Shown here: one piece after another, positions 10,940 through 19,927 of the stretch
Layout: every line of letters starts with the position of its first letter
How positions within the stretch are numbered: the first letter of the stretch is position 1
Source: Heliopora coerulea
Lineage: Eukaryota > Cnidaria > Anthozoa > Scleralcyonacea > Helioporidae
Length of the DNA stretch: 64,000 bases
Assembly: GCA_030142905.1 (NCBI GenBank)
Contig: JASJOG010000153.1
Span: 190,001 to 254,000, forward strand
Direction of reading: 5' to 3'
Notes under the pieces: generated by a model
The model's input: the letters and a program-made list of their open reading frames with translations, nothing else
What the model was told of the DNA's origin: nothing
Database searches by the model: none
Translations under genes and position numbers: made by a program

Positions 10940-11797
10940 CTCAGGGTCTGGAGCAAGACCTGAAGCTGAAATGGAAAAACCAAGAAGTTCATCACTCAGC
11001 CATGCAGAAGTGCACTTAGTTTCAGGTTTAGTCCTGCTTTGCTAATGGCATCCAGAACATTCTTCAAATTATTCAAATGCTGCTCAAAACATCATCTAAA
11101 TAAACAAGGCACTTGAGAGGCAGGGGACCTTTGAGGACTCTCGGTACCACATTTGTCAAGCCAAATGGCATTCGCAAGAACTTATAATGACCACCTCCAT
11201 GGATTACAAAAGCAGTTTTCTTTTGACTGGACTGTGCAACAGCCTGATGCTAAATCAAGTGTCAAAATATCTGAGGCAAGCAATAAGCATCTTTGATGGT
11301 AACTTCATTCAGTTTTCAAAAATGTATGCAAAAGGTTGATGGGGCTTGCCTAAGGCAAGTCACTTGGTTTTATCACCTTCCGCTTGTTCTTCTACAACAG
11401 GCCAGAGTGCATTTGCTAAGTGTCAGGGCAACTGTTTTATTGAGGGCACGTCTCCAGTTTCAATTTTGTGTTCAGCTGGTCATGTGAGGCTTAATTCTTC
11501 TGAATTTGTCACGAAAATGTTAATATGATTATTTAATAAATGTACTATCAATTTCTTTTCTTTCAGATCGAGATGTTCTAAACCAAAATCGATTTTCGTT
11601 CTCGTGCAGCTGTTTTCTTTTGATTCATGAACGGGATCCTCTACTTCAACATTAACTTGTTGCAGGCTGCCTATCTTCATTCCTTTGTAAAGTTTAATTG
11701 GCTTTACTCCTGGATTTATGGTCTGAATTGGCACTTTCTGTTCTTTCAGTTTAACAACAACCCTCATGAGTAGCACACCACTTCCAGCTAAGCTCAT
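10940..11797 (-). pseudogene. Gypsy protease-RT linker and RT palm
   Basis: The open frame at 11480-11797 reads INPGVKPIKLYKGMKIGSL, typical of the linker between protease and RT, and ends in FVTNSEELSL. The palm follows in broken frames: FLRMPFGLTNV near 11180 (motif between A and B) and CLVYLDDV near 11110 with the catalytic Asp pair. The right edge of this piece abuts the hAT element, whose 8-bp target duplication ATTGGGTT is inside the Gypsy sequence. Several stops prevent function. Confidence 0.75.
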
Positions 11798-11805
11798 ATT
11801 GGGTT

Positions 11806-14409
11806 TAGGCTGTTGTGGTATTTAAAAAAAAAAACAATATCGATATATTGAAAAAAAAACAATATCGATAATATCGATATTTCGATATTTTTTCTGCTAT
11901 TTAAAAAAATGTGTAATCCGAATGCTGACATCCTTCGTTTTACAAAACGGCATAACGAACATCAAATACAGCTGTAATTGTACAAAAAATTGTTATTATT
12001 GATTTTCGGCATTAATTTATGGCTATTACTATATTATGTCTAGACGTTTTTGGCTAGAAATATAAGCATGTTTGCTTGTTGAGGTTTTAGCTGCACTCTC
12101 TGCGAGCTTTCAATCTGACTGGCCTTACTAAACAGTCTTTCTAATAGTGAACTGCTGGCAGAGATAGCCAAGTATCTTCGAGCAAGCTGACTTAAAAGCA
12201 GGAATTTCTTAATGTGACATTTCCACAAAAGTAACATATCGTCATTACCATCAATTGTAGGAATTCTTGTGTATTCTTCCATTTCCTTTTTTTAACCTAC
12301 TACGAGGCATTTGGGTGGTTGTGGAAGTTGTCTGCAATATCTGCTGCATGCTGGTTAGAGAACCGAATGTTTTCTTGATCTTCTTTGCTGGTGGTTCATG
12401 TTGTTGGCAAACAGTATGCAGTCATTCAGCAGGGTATCTTCCACATCATCAAGCTCACAGCAGGCGCCATTGAATTTCTCAGTGAAGAAACCAGTCTAAT
12501 AAAAAACCAGCACTAACTCAATTACATTCTAAAAAAAGTATACTTGATTTATTTCTTAGTTTTTACAAATAATGGTTACTACCACTACATACCTTATATC
12601 GCGGGTCAAGAAAGCATGTAATCATCAACTGTTGTTTTTCTTCACTTGCATACTTGGAATTAAGGGTTTCCAAAATTTTCTTCATGGAAATGGTCATGGG
12701 CATATCATTATCTTTTGCTGCCAATTCCTGCACTTGTAGAAGATGAAGAATTGGTTTAAGTGCTGAAATTGTCACATATTTGCTTCTGCTCATGATATCG
12801 GTAAAATCGGCCAAGGGTGCAATAGCGGCATCAATTGCTTCCAAAATTTCTAGATCTTGCCATGTTGGAATGAGGTGGGCCATGTCTCTCATCATTAAGC
12901 ACCCGTCAAATAGCCCTTTTGTTTTTCAACACCTGTGCTATCATTTTGCATGTTCATCCCCAATGAGTTGAACATTCCTATCACACAAAAACTGTTTGTA
13001 ATTTGTTTCAACTTATGGGTGCTACAGAACAATAATAAGAATGTAAAAACTGTAAAATTCATACAAACCGATGCAAGTTTCAGTGGAGCTTTTCCTGGGT
13101 TGTCATGAAGTTGGGCTTCTGATATAGCCTTTTTCCTTTTCCAGCTCATGTTAAATGCCACTACAACCTTCTTGCAAACACCGATTGCATGTGGAACGTT
13201 TGGCTGTTTTTCAATGGTAGTGGTGATTGCCAGGTGTAAATTGTGGCCAAAGCATGTCATGTTGTGCCATTGTTTCTCCTTGCCAGCTTTTATGTTTGCC
13301 CCATTTTCTGTTGTAATCGCTGCCATCTTTGTCTCATCAAATTTCCAGTCAGAAAGGATTTCATTTAGGCACTGTGCGAGTTGCATGCCAGTGTGCTCCT
13401 CAGGCATATAATTCGTTCCCAAGCACCAATTTTGTAAGACCCATTGGTTATCAATCCAGTGTAAGGTAAATCTGATGTAAGGCGTCATACTGTATGATGA
13501 CCACAAGTCTGTTGTGGCAGCATAAAAGTCCATGCTATTTTTTAGTTTGTGCATGACATTGCTTCACGTTGCATCATATAGTTTGGCCACATGTTCTCTT
13601 GAGAATGAAGACTTAGCTGGTATCTGGTAATGGGGCTCTAAAACGTGAAGTAAATGTTTGAAGCCAGGACGTTCCACATCATTAAACGAAGTACTGTCTT
13701 TTGCCAAGAAGTATGTTATGGCATCAGTGATGTCTTTAGTGGGGTTTGCTTTTCCAGGGCTGCGAAAATCGTCAGTTGCGAGTCTTTCCCACAAGATTCA
13801 GAATATTCAGTCTTCGTGATTTGTTGCATTCGTAGCAGTATCTGAGTCACTGGCAGTGGTTGAGGATACCGCGCTGCGAACTGGCAAGGGTGAATGTTGC
13901 GTTTTCTTTTGCATGTGATTGTAAACCATGAAGTCCTTTGTCTTTAGATGCGCCATAAGGTTTGAAGTATTTCCTGCCTTGTTTTTCACAGCTTTCCTGC
14001 AATGATGACATACGGGATTATTGACTTTTGCCTTTTCCAAGTGCTCCCAAACAATGCTCGGCATGACTCCTTGTTATCAGACTTCTTTTCACTTGAGAAC
14101 TGTTGCTAAGTGTAGCAATTTCTTAACTTCATCGTATGTATTTATTGCATGGCTGGTGATGACTCATAGATCAAACACATTGGGAATGCAATGCATTGAA
14201 AATTAGCAAGAATTGCCAAGAAAAGCAACAATGCATACTCGCTAATTGTGCGTGCGATAGGAATTTAAAAGTCTTTAATAAACTTGGGGTAATTCTGTAA
14301 TACTGAAAATATGGAAATGAATTCAATATTTACAGTAAATTGAAATATCAACAAACCAAAAAAAAAACAATATCAATAAGCCGATATTTTGATATACCGC
14401 AACAGCCTA
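11806..14409 (-). mobile_element. hAT transposon 1 with TIRs and 8-bp TSD
   Basis: The terminal inverted repeats are TAGGCTGTTGTGGTAT at the left and its near-complement ATACCGCAACAGCCTA at the right. They are flanked by the exact 8-bp duplication ATTGGGTT (11798-11805 and 14410-14417), as expected for hAT. Just inside each end are AATATCGATATT-type repeats. The 2604-bp element carries one minus-strand transposase gene and lies inside a Gypsy element. Confidence 0.95.
12040..14064 (-). pseudogene. hAT transposase (BED-finger family), broken
   Basis: Domains in order on the minus strand: a BED-type zinc finger at 14064-13807 (IVWEHLEKAKVNN, CHHC, then a single MAHLKT histidine, the second zinc His apparently lost); a linker (13794-13564); the RNase-H-like core at 13554-12895 with the first catalytic Asp in TTDLWSSYSM, and at the second catalytic site ITTENGAN where family members have Asp; an insertion-domain piece (12895-12563); and the C-terminal dimerisation region at 12282-12040 with YLAISASSSLLERLFSKAS, carrying the third catalytic acid. 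Breaks between segments may include introns, but the D-to-E change and lost His suggest an inactive copy. Confidence 0.85.
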
Positions 14410-14912
14410 ATTGGGTTCTATAACGCTTTCATAAATCACTGGATTTTTGATGTGAGCCATTTGAAACACTTCATGTTTCCCTGGGATTTTGACACCTTCC
14501 TCCATTACAACAGTTGACGGATCTTTCACAGAAGAATCTAAACAAAACAATGACTCAATAGTCCCATCCAGAAATATTAACTGCATTTTAGGGGTGTCAA
14601 CAACAGCTTAATTGTTCATTGACCAGTCTAGTCCCAAAATAATCTCACAATCCATTTTGTTGGCAATGTAAAATTCCTGATTTGACTTCTGTGTGGTGCC
14701 AACTTCAATGTCTAATGTTACTTCACCCAAGATACCAATTTGGGAATTGTTCACAACTTCTGCAACTATATTGGATGGTGATCAGGTGTTGTTGCTGGGT
14801 GTCACTGACTTCTATGCATCTTAACTAATTATCAGATAGCAAAGCACCAGTATCGATAATACAAAGTTTTGGTTTACCATTTAACTTGACCTCGACCATA
14901 AGTGTTTTTCTT
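14410..14912 (-). pseudogene. Gypsy protease region (degraded)
   Basis: Between the hAT right end and the Gag zinc knuckles the minus strand has no long frame. Near 14850 it reads a LCIIDTGALL-like stretch with the DTGA core of retroviral-type aspartic proteases, followed by text with LGLDWSMNN-like residues near 14620. The placement between Gag and RT fits. It is interrupted by several stops. Confidence 0.5.
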
Positions 14913-15254
14913 TTATTTGCCAGTGAAATAACAGATAATCGTACTTTTGTCACAGTTACCTTGATTCTGGTTTGCAGTCTCTGTCTGGGTCATTTCAAAT
15001 TTTGTGTGACAGAATTTTGAAATATGTCCTTGTTTACCACAATGATATAACATTTGTGACTGCCTGTTTGAAGTATTTTGATCTGGATCTTTTGAAAAAT
15101 TGTTGTTGCCCTGCTTAAGGCTATTAGTAAAACAGTTACAGCCCAAATGTCCTGGTTTCCAGCAATGAAAACATACTTTGGTTGAAGCATTATTTTGTTT
15201 AAAGCTACTTAGGGTTGGGCATTGTTTTGCAATATGTCCAAATTCATTGCACAT
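14913..15254 (-). pseudogene. Gypsy Gag nucleocapsid with CCHC zinc knuckles
   Basis: Three zinc knuckles are visible in order: a CNEFGHIAKQC start, then CFHCWKPGHLGCNC, then a third that has lost its first Cys (YHCGKQGHISKFC). The spacing CxxCxxxxHxxxxC is that of retroviral nucleocapsids, which bind the genomic RNA. The frame continues from the Gag capsid part on the right through a frameshift near 15240 and ends at 14913 before the protease region. Confidence 0.8.
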
Positions 15255-15887
15255 ATAATATGTTTTACTGTTGGCATTGAATTGATGGCGGCAATCTTTG
15301 TTTTGCTAAATCTCTCTGTTGCCAACATTTCGGATCCTAAAGTTTGCATTGCACCATTTGCTGCTTCGAATTTCCATGCAACCAATAAAGCATCATCCAA
15401 GGTAGTAGGCGGTTCTTGAAATAATTTACTCTGCATGGCATGATCTCTTAACCCTAGGATAAACTGGTCAACTCTTCATCTTCAAAACCACATTTAGCTC
15501 CAGCTTCTCTGAGTGAAACAGCATAAGAGTCAACTGACTCACCTGGTTCCTGTTCATGTCAATGAAAATTGTATCTCGTTTTGGTCAAAGTTTGGTTTCT
15601 TTCCAACAACGACTTCAACAGTTTAATCCAGTTATTGTAGCCATTGTCTCCTTCCACAAAGTTGACCAATTCTGCGAGACAAAAAGCATCCTCGTTCAAA
15701 TTGAAAAACAGTACAAGCGTTTTTTTCTCATCTTTAAGCTCAATCACTTCAAGATACAATCCAGACTTCTTTATGACAAATTAAAATCTTCTCCAATCTT
15801 GAACTTTTCTGGTCTCCAAAATAATGTATGCAAAAGTTTGTTCAGTTCAGGGTTTAAAGCCTGACCAACAACTTCCTCTTCTGCCAT
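15255..15887 (-). pseudogene. Gypsy Gag, matrix/capsid part
   Basis: A likely start is the ATG at 15887 (MAEEEVVGQALNPELN). Three successive frames (15887-15771, 15759-15559, 15436-15255) carry acidic helical sequence with a CLAELVNFVEGDNGYNNW segment and then TLDDALLVAWKFEAANGAM, which leads into the zinc knuckles. Frameshifts near 15765 and 15480 break it. Position and composition mark it as Gag; there is no catalytic motif. Confidence 0.65.
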
Positions 15888-15959
15888 AGATATATCTCGA
15901 TCCCAGTGAGACCTCCACAATGTAACAAAGCACTCTCTAATTCCCTTCTTAATTCTCAA

Positions 15960-16475
15960 TCTTACAGATCACAACTCTCTACCTAGTGTATTACCACGCC
16001 TCTAGTCAATTGTGTCATATTCACAATTGAACAGTTTGGACATTTCTTCTCCTTTGACTTTGCCTTGACTATCAATTTTGTCTACAACAATCAATCCACT
16101 GTCTTCAGTCTCAGATGAACAGATAAGCTTTAATTTTTTTTATTCTTTACCACTTCCTTCAACACTCCTTGAACATTTACTGTCTTGGTACTAGATAGAA
16201 ATATAGATAGAAATTTTATTTAAACATGGTGGTTCTATCAGAATTAACAAGCAAAAGTATGAAATTCTTAAATCTGGTCTTCCTAGAAGCTGTGTATATG
16301 TTAATAGAACTATATTTACATTTTTTTTTTACAAAATATACAATATATACAAGGACATGTGGAAATTATGTTGTCAATACAGAAACTGTGGTTTTCTCAA
16401 TTTTCAAAGAATTTGGTCAGGAACTCAAGAGTATGGATCCAGGTACTGCAAAACTTCTTTTATAGCATTCAGTTC
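15960..16475. other. No gene seen
   Basis: AT-rich sequence between the Gypsy Gag start and the next retroelement. It probably holds the degraded 5' leader or LTR of the Gypsy element, but I could not find a matching second LTR. Confidence 0.4.
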
Positions 16476-17036
16476 TAACATTTGGTATTTGAATATTTGT
16501 CAGATGACTTTACGTTATAAATACATGAACGAGATTGTTTCTCAAACATTTTAGAATACAATGTAGCACAGCCATTAACAATTTTGTGCATCATAATTGC
16601 CTTTCCATTATGAGTCAAAGATGACCACTGCAAGTGTGTGGACTGTGTATGGAGAGCCATGAATGATATGAACTGCATGGTTTTGTCATTTATATTGTTG
16701 ATCTGCAAATGTTGTATCTATACTGTCCCACACACTATTGCAGTAATTGAAATAGGGTTCTACTATTGCATTATAGATACTAATGAGAAGCTCTGAATTA
16801 ATATATGCTTTGGATATTTTCATAACACGTAAATTTATTGCAACTTTCTTTTCGATATGCTCAATATGTCTTTTCCAAGTTAAATTTTTATCAGTTGTAA
16901 GGCTTAGAAATGTAACTTTGTGGGCCTGTTTTAAGTGATGCCATTAACTGATAAATCTAAGTTTTCAGAGAGGCTGGCTAACCTTTGCCTGGAGCCAATT
17001 ACCATAAATTCAGGTTTAATGACATTCAATGTAAGT
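16475..17036 (-). pseudogene. Non-LTR retrotransposon RT C-terminal fragment 1
   Basis: Reading leftward from about 17036: PEFMVIGSRQRL (post-palm segment), then SKAYINSELLISIYNAIVE and YFNYCNSVWDS (the conserved tail of Jockey/CR1-like RTs), then the open frame 16708-16475 with HNGKAIMMHKIVNGCATLYSK. Frames shift near 16720 and 16900. It abuts a second, different RT tail at 17037. Confidence 0.75.
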
Positions 17037-17755
17037 TACAACAACAAAAGAATTTATTCGCACCCATTACAATTACATACAAAGATTAGACTATTATGTT
17101 GTTGAATAGCGAGGGTGCACCAGGTACTCAAAATAATCAAGCAGCCACGTATTTAAATTTAGTCCAGTTACAGAATGTATAAACACTGACAACAAGTAAT
17201 AGCATACGAACATCAAACAAAAAAAGAATACATAAACCATTACAATTACAATCATGTTAGATGTTAGTATTTTGTAATATAATCAAATGTCAATCTTCTT
17301 TTAAATTGTATAAATGAAAGAATTCTAACTTCTTTATAAAGGGATTTCCATAGTTTGTCCTCACTCTAAGAAGGAAATAAGTCAGCCTAGATGTACATCT
17401 TGTGTTGTAACTATGTAATTCACAGACAGCAATAAAGAATGCATTGAAAGTAGAAGGCAAGAGGTGATTGTAAAATTTGTACATGAGAATAACAAGATAG
17501 AATAATGATATTCAAATTTTGAAAAAGTAATAATAAGCAAAGTTTTAAAGTAGAAGGGTACACATTGCCCCAAACAATTATTCCATAATTGAAAATGGAT
17601 AAACTAATGCATAATAGAGATTGACAATCTTTAAGCCACCATAATGCCAAAGTTTAAAGAACATTCCTATGGTTCTTTTTATCTTTTTTGTGAAGTAATT
17701 TATTCGACTTTTCCAGTTAAGGTTAGAATCTATCATCCGACCAAGATATAAAATA
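17037..17755 (-). pseudogene. Non-LTR retrotransposon RT C-terminal fragment 2 with 3' UTR
   Basis: Minus-strand text YLGRMIDSNLNWKSRI (about 17745-17695), then KLWHYGGLKIVNLYYALVYP and YGIIVWGNVYP, then a C-terminal LHSYNTRCTSRL and LRVRTNYGN near 17400-17340. It is the tail of an APE-type non-LTR RT in shifting frames, followed by a 3' UTR to about 17037. The junction with the PLE 3' end at about 17725-17755 marks where the PLE joined it. Confidence 0.75.
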
Positions 17756-17825
17756 AAACATATTCTGAAAAATATAGACATCTTGAAAAACTCAAGATAT
17801 GGGTCAAAACAAGATGAGTATGTGA

Positions 17826-17880
17826 GACTGTAATATTTCGACTTTATTAGAAAGTCATCACCAGACAGAATGATTTACAA
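17826..17880 (-). ncRNA. Hammerhead-like motif at the 3' end of the host PLE
   Basis: On the minus strand CTGGTGA, a GACTTT/AAAGTC hairpin, then GAAA, bracketed by CTGT and ACAG. It aligns base for base with the motif at 8330-8385, but the first core element has G for A at one position, so it is probably a decayed ribozyme. An identical plus-strand copy is at about 34355-34405, inside the inverted duplication. Confidence 0.45.
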
Positions 17881-18433
17881 AACAAGCCAAGGTCTATATA
17901 TACGGTGTGATGTGGATAATGGAAGTTGGGAATCCTATACCTGAGATATTAACACGACAAAACCCATTGCTAATTACTAATTAACTCAAGAGGAAGCTAT
18001 TTACAAGGCAAAAGTTATTAACAACAACTGACCCGACAATACTGACGTGTAAGATGACTGAGACAGGTGAGTATCAGATGCCATAATGTTGACAAACTGA
18101 TAGAATAATCATCAGCCATTGAGTTGGAGTGAGAAAGAGGTATAAAGTAGGAGGTCGGAAATATATATGAGTGCAAGGCTGCCTAGATGAAAAGTGTGAG
18201 TTCTTTTCAAGCTCCGGAGTTGGTTTCAGGCTTGTTAAATTAACAAGAGTTTATTAGTGTGAGTAGATTTACTCAAGTAAAGAATTTTATAGTGATTAAA
18301 GATTAAATTTTTGATAGATGAGTTCAAAAAGGAGGGGAGGTTATTAAGTCGATTGTATTGACCCTGTAAGTTGACAAGAAACTGTGGGTGTTCACATTCA
18401 GTGAGGTGTCGTGCCATTGCACTGGTATTAAGT

Positions 18434-18439
18434 TGAGTA
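18434..18439. repeat. Left target-site duplication TGAGTA of the Polinton
   Basis: TGAGTA precedes the terminal AGTAGTGG and recurs as TGAGTA at 34663-34668 directly after the right terminus. Six base pairs is the canonical duplication length for Polintons/Mavericks, and both copies interrupt the same PLE codons. Confidence 0.93.
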
Positions 18440-18759
18440 AGTAGTGGTAAAACGACAGTTCTGGCTCATCTTCAAAAAAAACACTCAAAATTTTTCTAAG
18501 TGTCGATTTTACACTACTGCGCATGCGCGAGAAATTTTTCCAAGTGACGTGTTTCTTATCCTCATTAGTCTAAAATTAAACCATCTAGGTCAAACATTCA
18601 AAGTGTCGTGTTTCTTATCTTCATTGGATTAAAATTGATCTAAAATGAACAAACTCCCAAGTGTCGATTTTAACCTACCCCTTTTCCCAAAACATGACAG
18701 AAGAAAAAAAAAAGTTGTCAAATTTTGTATTGAGAGACACACACACAATACAAAATTTT
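18440..18759. repeat. Polinton left terminal inverted repeat
   Basis: 320 bp, matched in reverse complement by 33469-33787 with about a dozen differences. Inside are four spaced copies of an AAGTG(T/A)CG(A/T)-led motif at 18498, 18542, 18601 and 18659, a TGCGCATGCGCG palindromic core at 18518-18529, and an (AC)n-rich inner end. Confidence 0.93.
18518..18529. promoter_or_regulatory. NRF-1-like palindromic site in the TIR
   Basis: TGCGCATGCGCG fits the known consensus of the animal transcription factor NRF-1 exactly. It is one of very few CpG-rich spots in AT-rich DNA. The copy at 34573-34584 is also perfect; the one in the inner right TIR (33701-33712) has one change. Role as a promoter element is inference. 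Confidence 0.45.
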
Positions 18760-18760
18760 A

Positions 18761-19219
18761 TTATTCTTCTTTCTCATTTCCACGATATTTCTTTTTTACA
18801 ACATGTTTTCCAACAGTGACACCTGCAGATAATAATCCAAGATAGGGAAGAAAAGGAGTCACTTTTTCAACCAAGTTTTTTACATCCCTTCTTAATAATT
18901 TATCTTTTGTCAAATCCTTCTCTAATTCATCACTGCTTTTAATAGCTTCCAACCCACCTAAAAGATCTGCAAATTTGCTGATAAGTAAATCTGTGAGAAA
19001 TGCATTTGCTTTCTCCGCTTGCTGTCTCTCATATTCCGCATAGACTTTTAAAACTTGTTTCCCGGAAGATTTTTTCAATTGTGCGACAGATTGCATAATT
19101 TCTCCATCTTCTGATAACAATAACAATTCATTTCTTTTTCTTGCAATTTCTTCTTCTGCGGACGCATTATCAGAATTGTTTGGGGTTGTTGGAATTTCTT
19201 CACTGTCATCTTTACTCAT
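18761..19219 (-). CDS. Small Polinton protein with hydrophobic C-terminal segment
   Basis: 152 residues, intact. The N-terminus is acidic and Ser/Asn/Thr-rich, the middle is helical and charged with possible coiled coil (about residues 25-85), and the C-terminus has FLPYLGLLSAGVTVG, a candidate membrane-associated helix, followed by a basic tail. I do not recognise the family; its position next to the ATPase and capsid genes suggests a virion or assembly role, which is inference. The start ATG sits in AATAAATG and overlaps the stop of the ATPase gene by 8 bases (ATGAGTAA), so the two could be cotranscribed. The stop lies right at the inner edge of the left TIR, within AATAATAAA, which can serve as a poly(A) signal. 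Confidence 0.75.
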   Translation of the reverse strand: MSKDDSEEIPTTPNNSDNASAEEEIARKRNELLLLSEDGEIMQSVAQLKKSSGKQVLKVYAEYERQQAEKANAFLTDLLISKFADLLGGLEAIKSSDELEKDLTKDKLLRRDVKNLVEKVTPFLPYLGLLSAGVTVGKHVVKKKYRGNEKEE

Positions 19220-19922
19220 TTATTAAATGTGTAAAAGGAAAAATTAAGTTGATCTCCAAGTTGGAATATCTCTTCTCTTTCAGCATCTTGAGAATTTCCT
19301 TTTCCTCTTCTTTTGAAATATTTCCAAGATATTCTTCCATAATGGTTTTCATATCTTTTTTATTCGGATTATAGAATGTAACCAATTTACTTATATTTTC
19401 TCTAAATGGTTTTGTAATAGTCGTCAACTGTTGTGTAATGACAACAACAGAAAGATTGAAATGTCTTGCAGAAAATCCCAACTTTACCAGCTCACTGGTT
19501 CTACTCTTGACACATTTTCCACTCGCACAGTCATCTAAAATAACTAAACTTTTACTTCCTTTTGCATAGTTGACAATAAATTTTAGCCATTTTTCTACTT
19601 CATCTTGTTTGCAAGGAATAGCATAAAAATCCTTGTCGTAATAATATTTCCAATTTTCCCAAGTTGTATTCCATTCAAAAGTAGGACAAATGAGAAAAAT
19701 AGATTCAAAACATCCAAAATATTCTTTTTCTAAAAAATCTAAAAGAAATTTTGTTTTTCCGCAAGCAGTCATTCCAACTATAATCATATTGAATGGTTTA
19801 CAATTGTTTTTCTGACATGAATTTTTATTTTTTTTATTCTCTTTTGCTTTACGAGAAATATTTTGTAACTCCAATTTTTCAACTTTCGGTATTATTTCTT
19901 TTATTGTAGTTATTTTCTCCAT
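19212..19922 (-). CDS. Packaging ATPase (A32/FtsK-HerA superfamily)
   Basis: 236 residues, open from end to end. A basic N-terminal segment is followed by the Walker A loop GMTACGKT (residues 50-57), ICPTFEWN (about 78-85), the Walker B strand SLVILDD (about 125-131) and the sensor strand VVVITQQ (about 159-165) followed by KPFRENIS with a candidate arginine finger. These features and the length match the genome-packaging ATPases of Polintons and related dsDNA viruses, which pump DNA into capsids. It lies between the small hydrophobic-tailed protein and the capsid gene, as is common in the group. The start ATG is in AAATAAATG, 6 bases from the capsid frame's end. No break is visible, so this is one of the best-preserved genes here. 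Confidence 0.92.
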   Translation of the reverse strand: MEKITTIKEIIPKVEKLELQNISRKAKENKKNKNSCQKNNCKPFNMIIVGMTACGKTKFLLDFLEKEYFGCFESIFLICPTFEWNTTWENWKYYYDKDFYAIPCKQDEVEKWLKFIVNYAKGSKSLVILDDCASGKCVKSRTSELVKLGFSARHFNLSVVVITQQLTTITKPFRENISKLVTFYNPNKKDMKTIMEEYLGNISKEEEKEILKMLKEKRYSNLEINLIFPFTHLINE

Positions 19923-19927
19923 TTATT

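Larger units (their letters stand above)
7640..15960 (-). mobile_element. Ty3/Gypsy-type LTR retrotransposon relic, twice interrupted
   Basis: Read leftward, the order is Gag (15887-14913), protease region (14900-14410 and 11805-11480), reverse transcriptase (11480-10940), RNase H (10936-10368), integrase (10360-9700) and integrase C-terminal part (8240-7640). This order, with integrase last, is that of Ty3/Gypsy elements. A hAT transposon (11806-14409) splits the protease/RT side, and a PLE (about 8255-9690) splits the integrase. I could not find flanking LTRs, so the outer limits are approximate. Confidence 0.75.
17750..18439 (-). mobile_element. 3' part of the host PLE that the Polinton interrupted
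   Basis: Minus-strand reading from 18439: MARHLTECEHPQF (GIY-YIG domain, C-terminal part, 18417-18235), NHYKILYLSKS, then a 3' UTR with a hammerhead-like motif and a terminal AAACATATTCTGAAAAA block matching the PLE end at 8255. The 5' side of the same gene continues across the Polinton at 34663 (VYEVTCPGC...CLTKHSTQ). The 6-bp TGAGTA at 18434-18439 is the left target duplication. Confidence 0.85.

Noticed and set aside
17725..18759. Treating the whole 1.03-kb inverted repeat (17725-18759 and 33469-34502) as the Polinton TIR
   Set aside because: The outer 715 bp encode PLE and non-LTR RT sequence, the presumed ends have no matching target duplication, and AGTAGTGG...CCACTACT with TGAGTA on both sides fits the real ends at 18440 and 34662.
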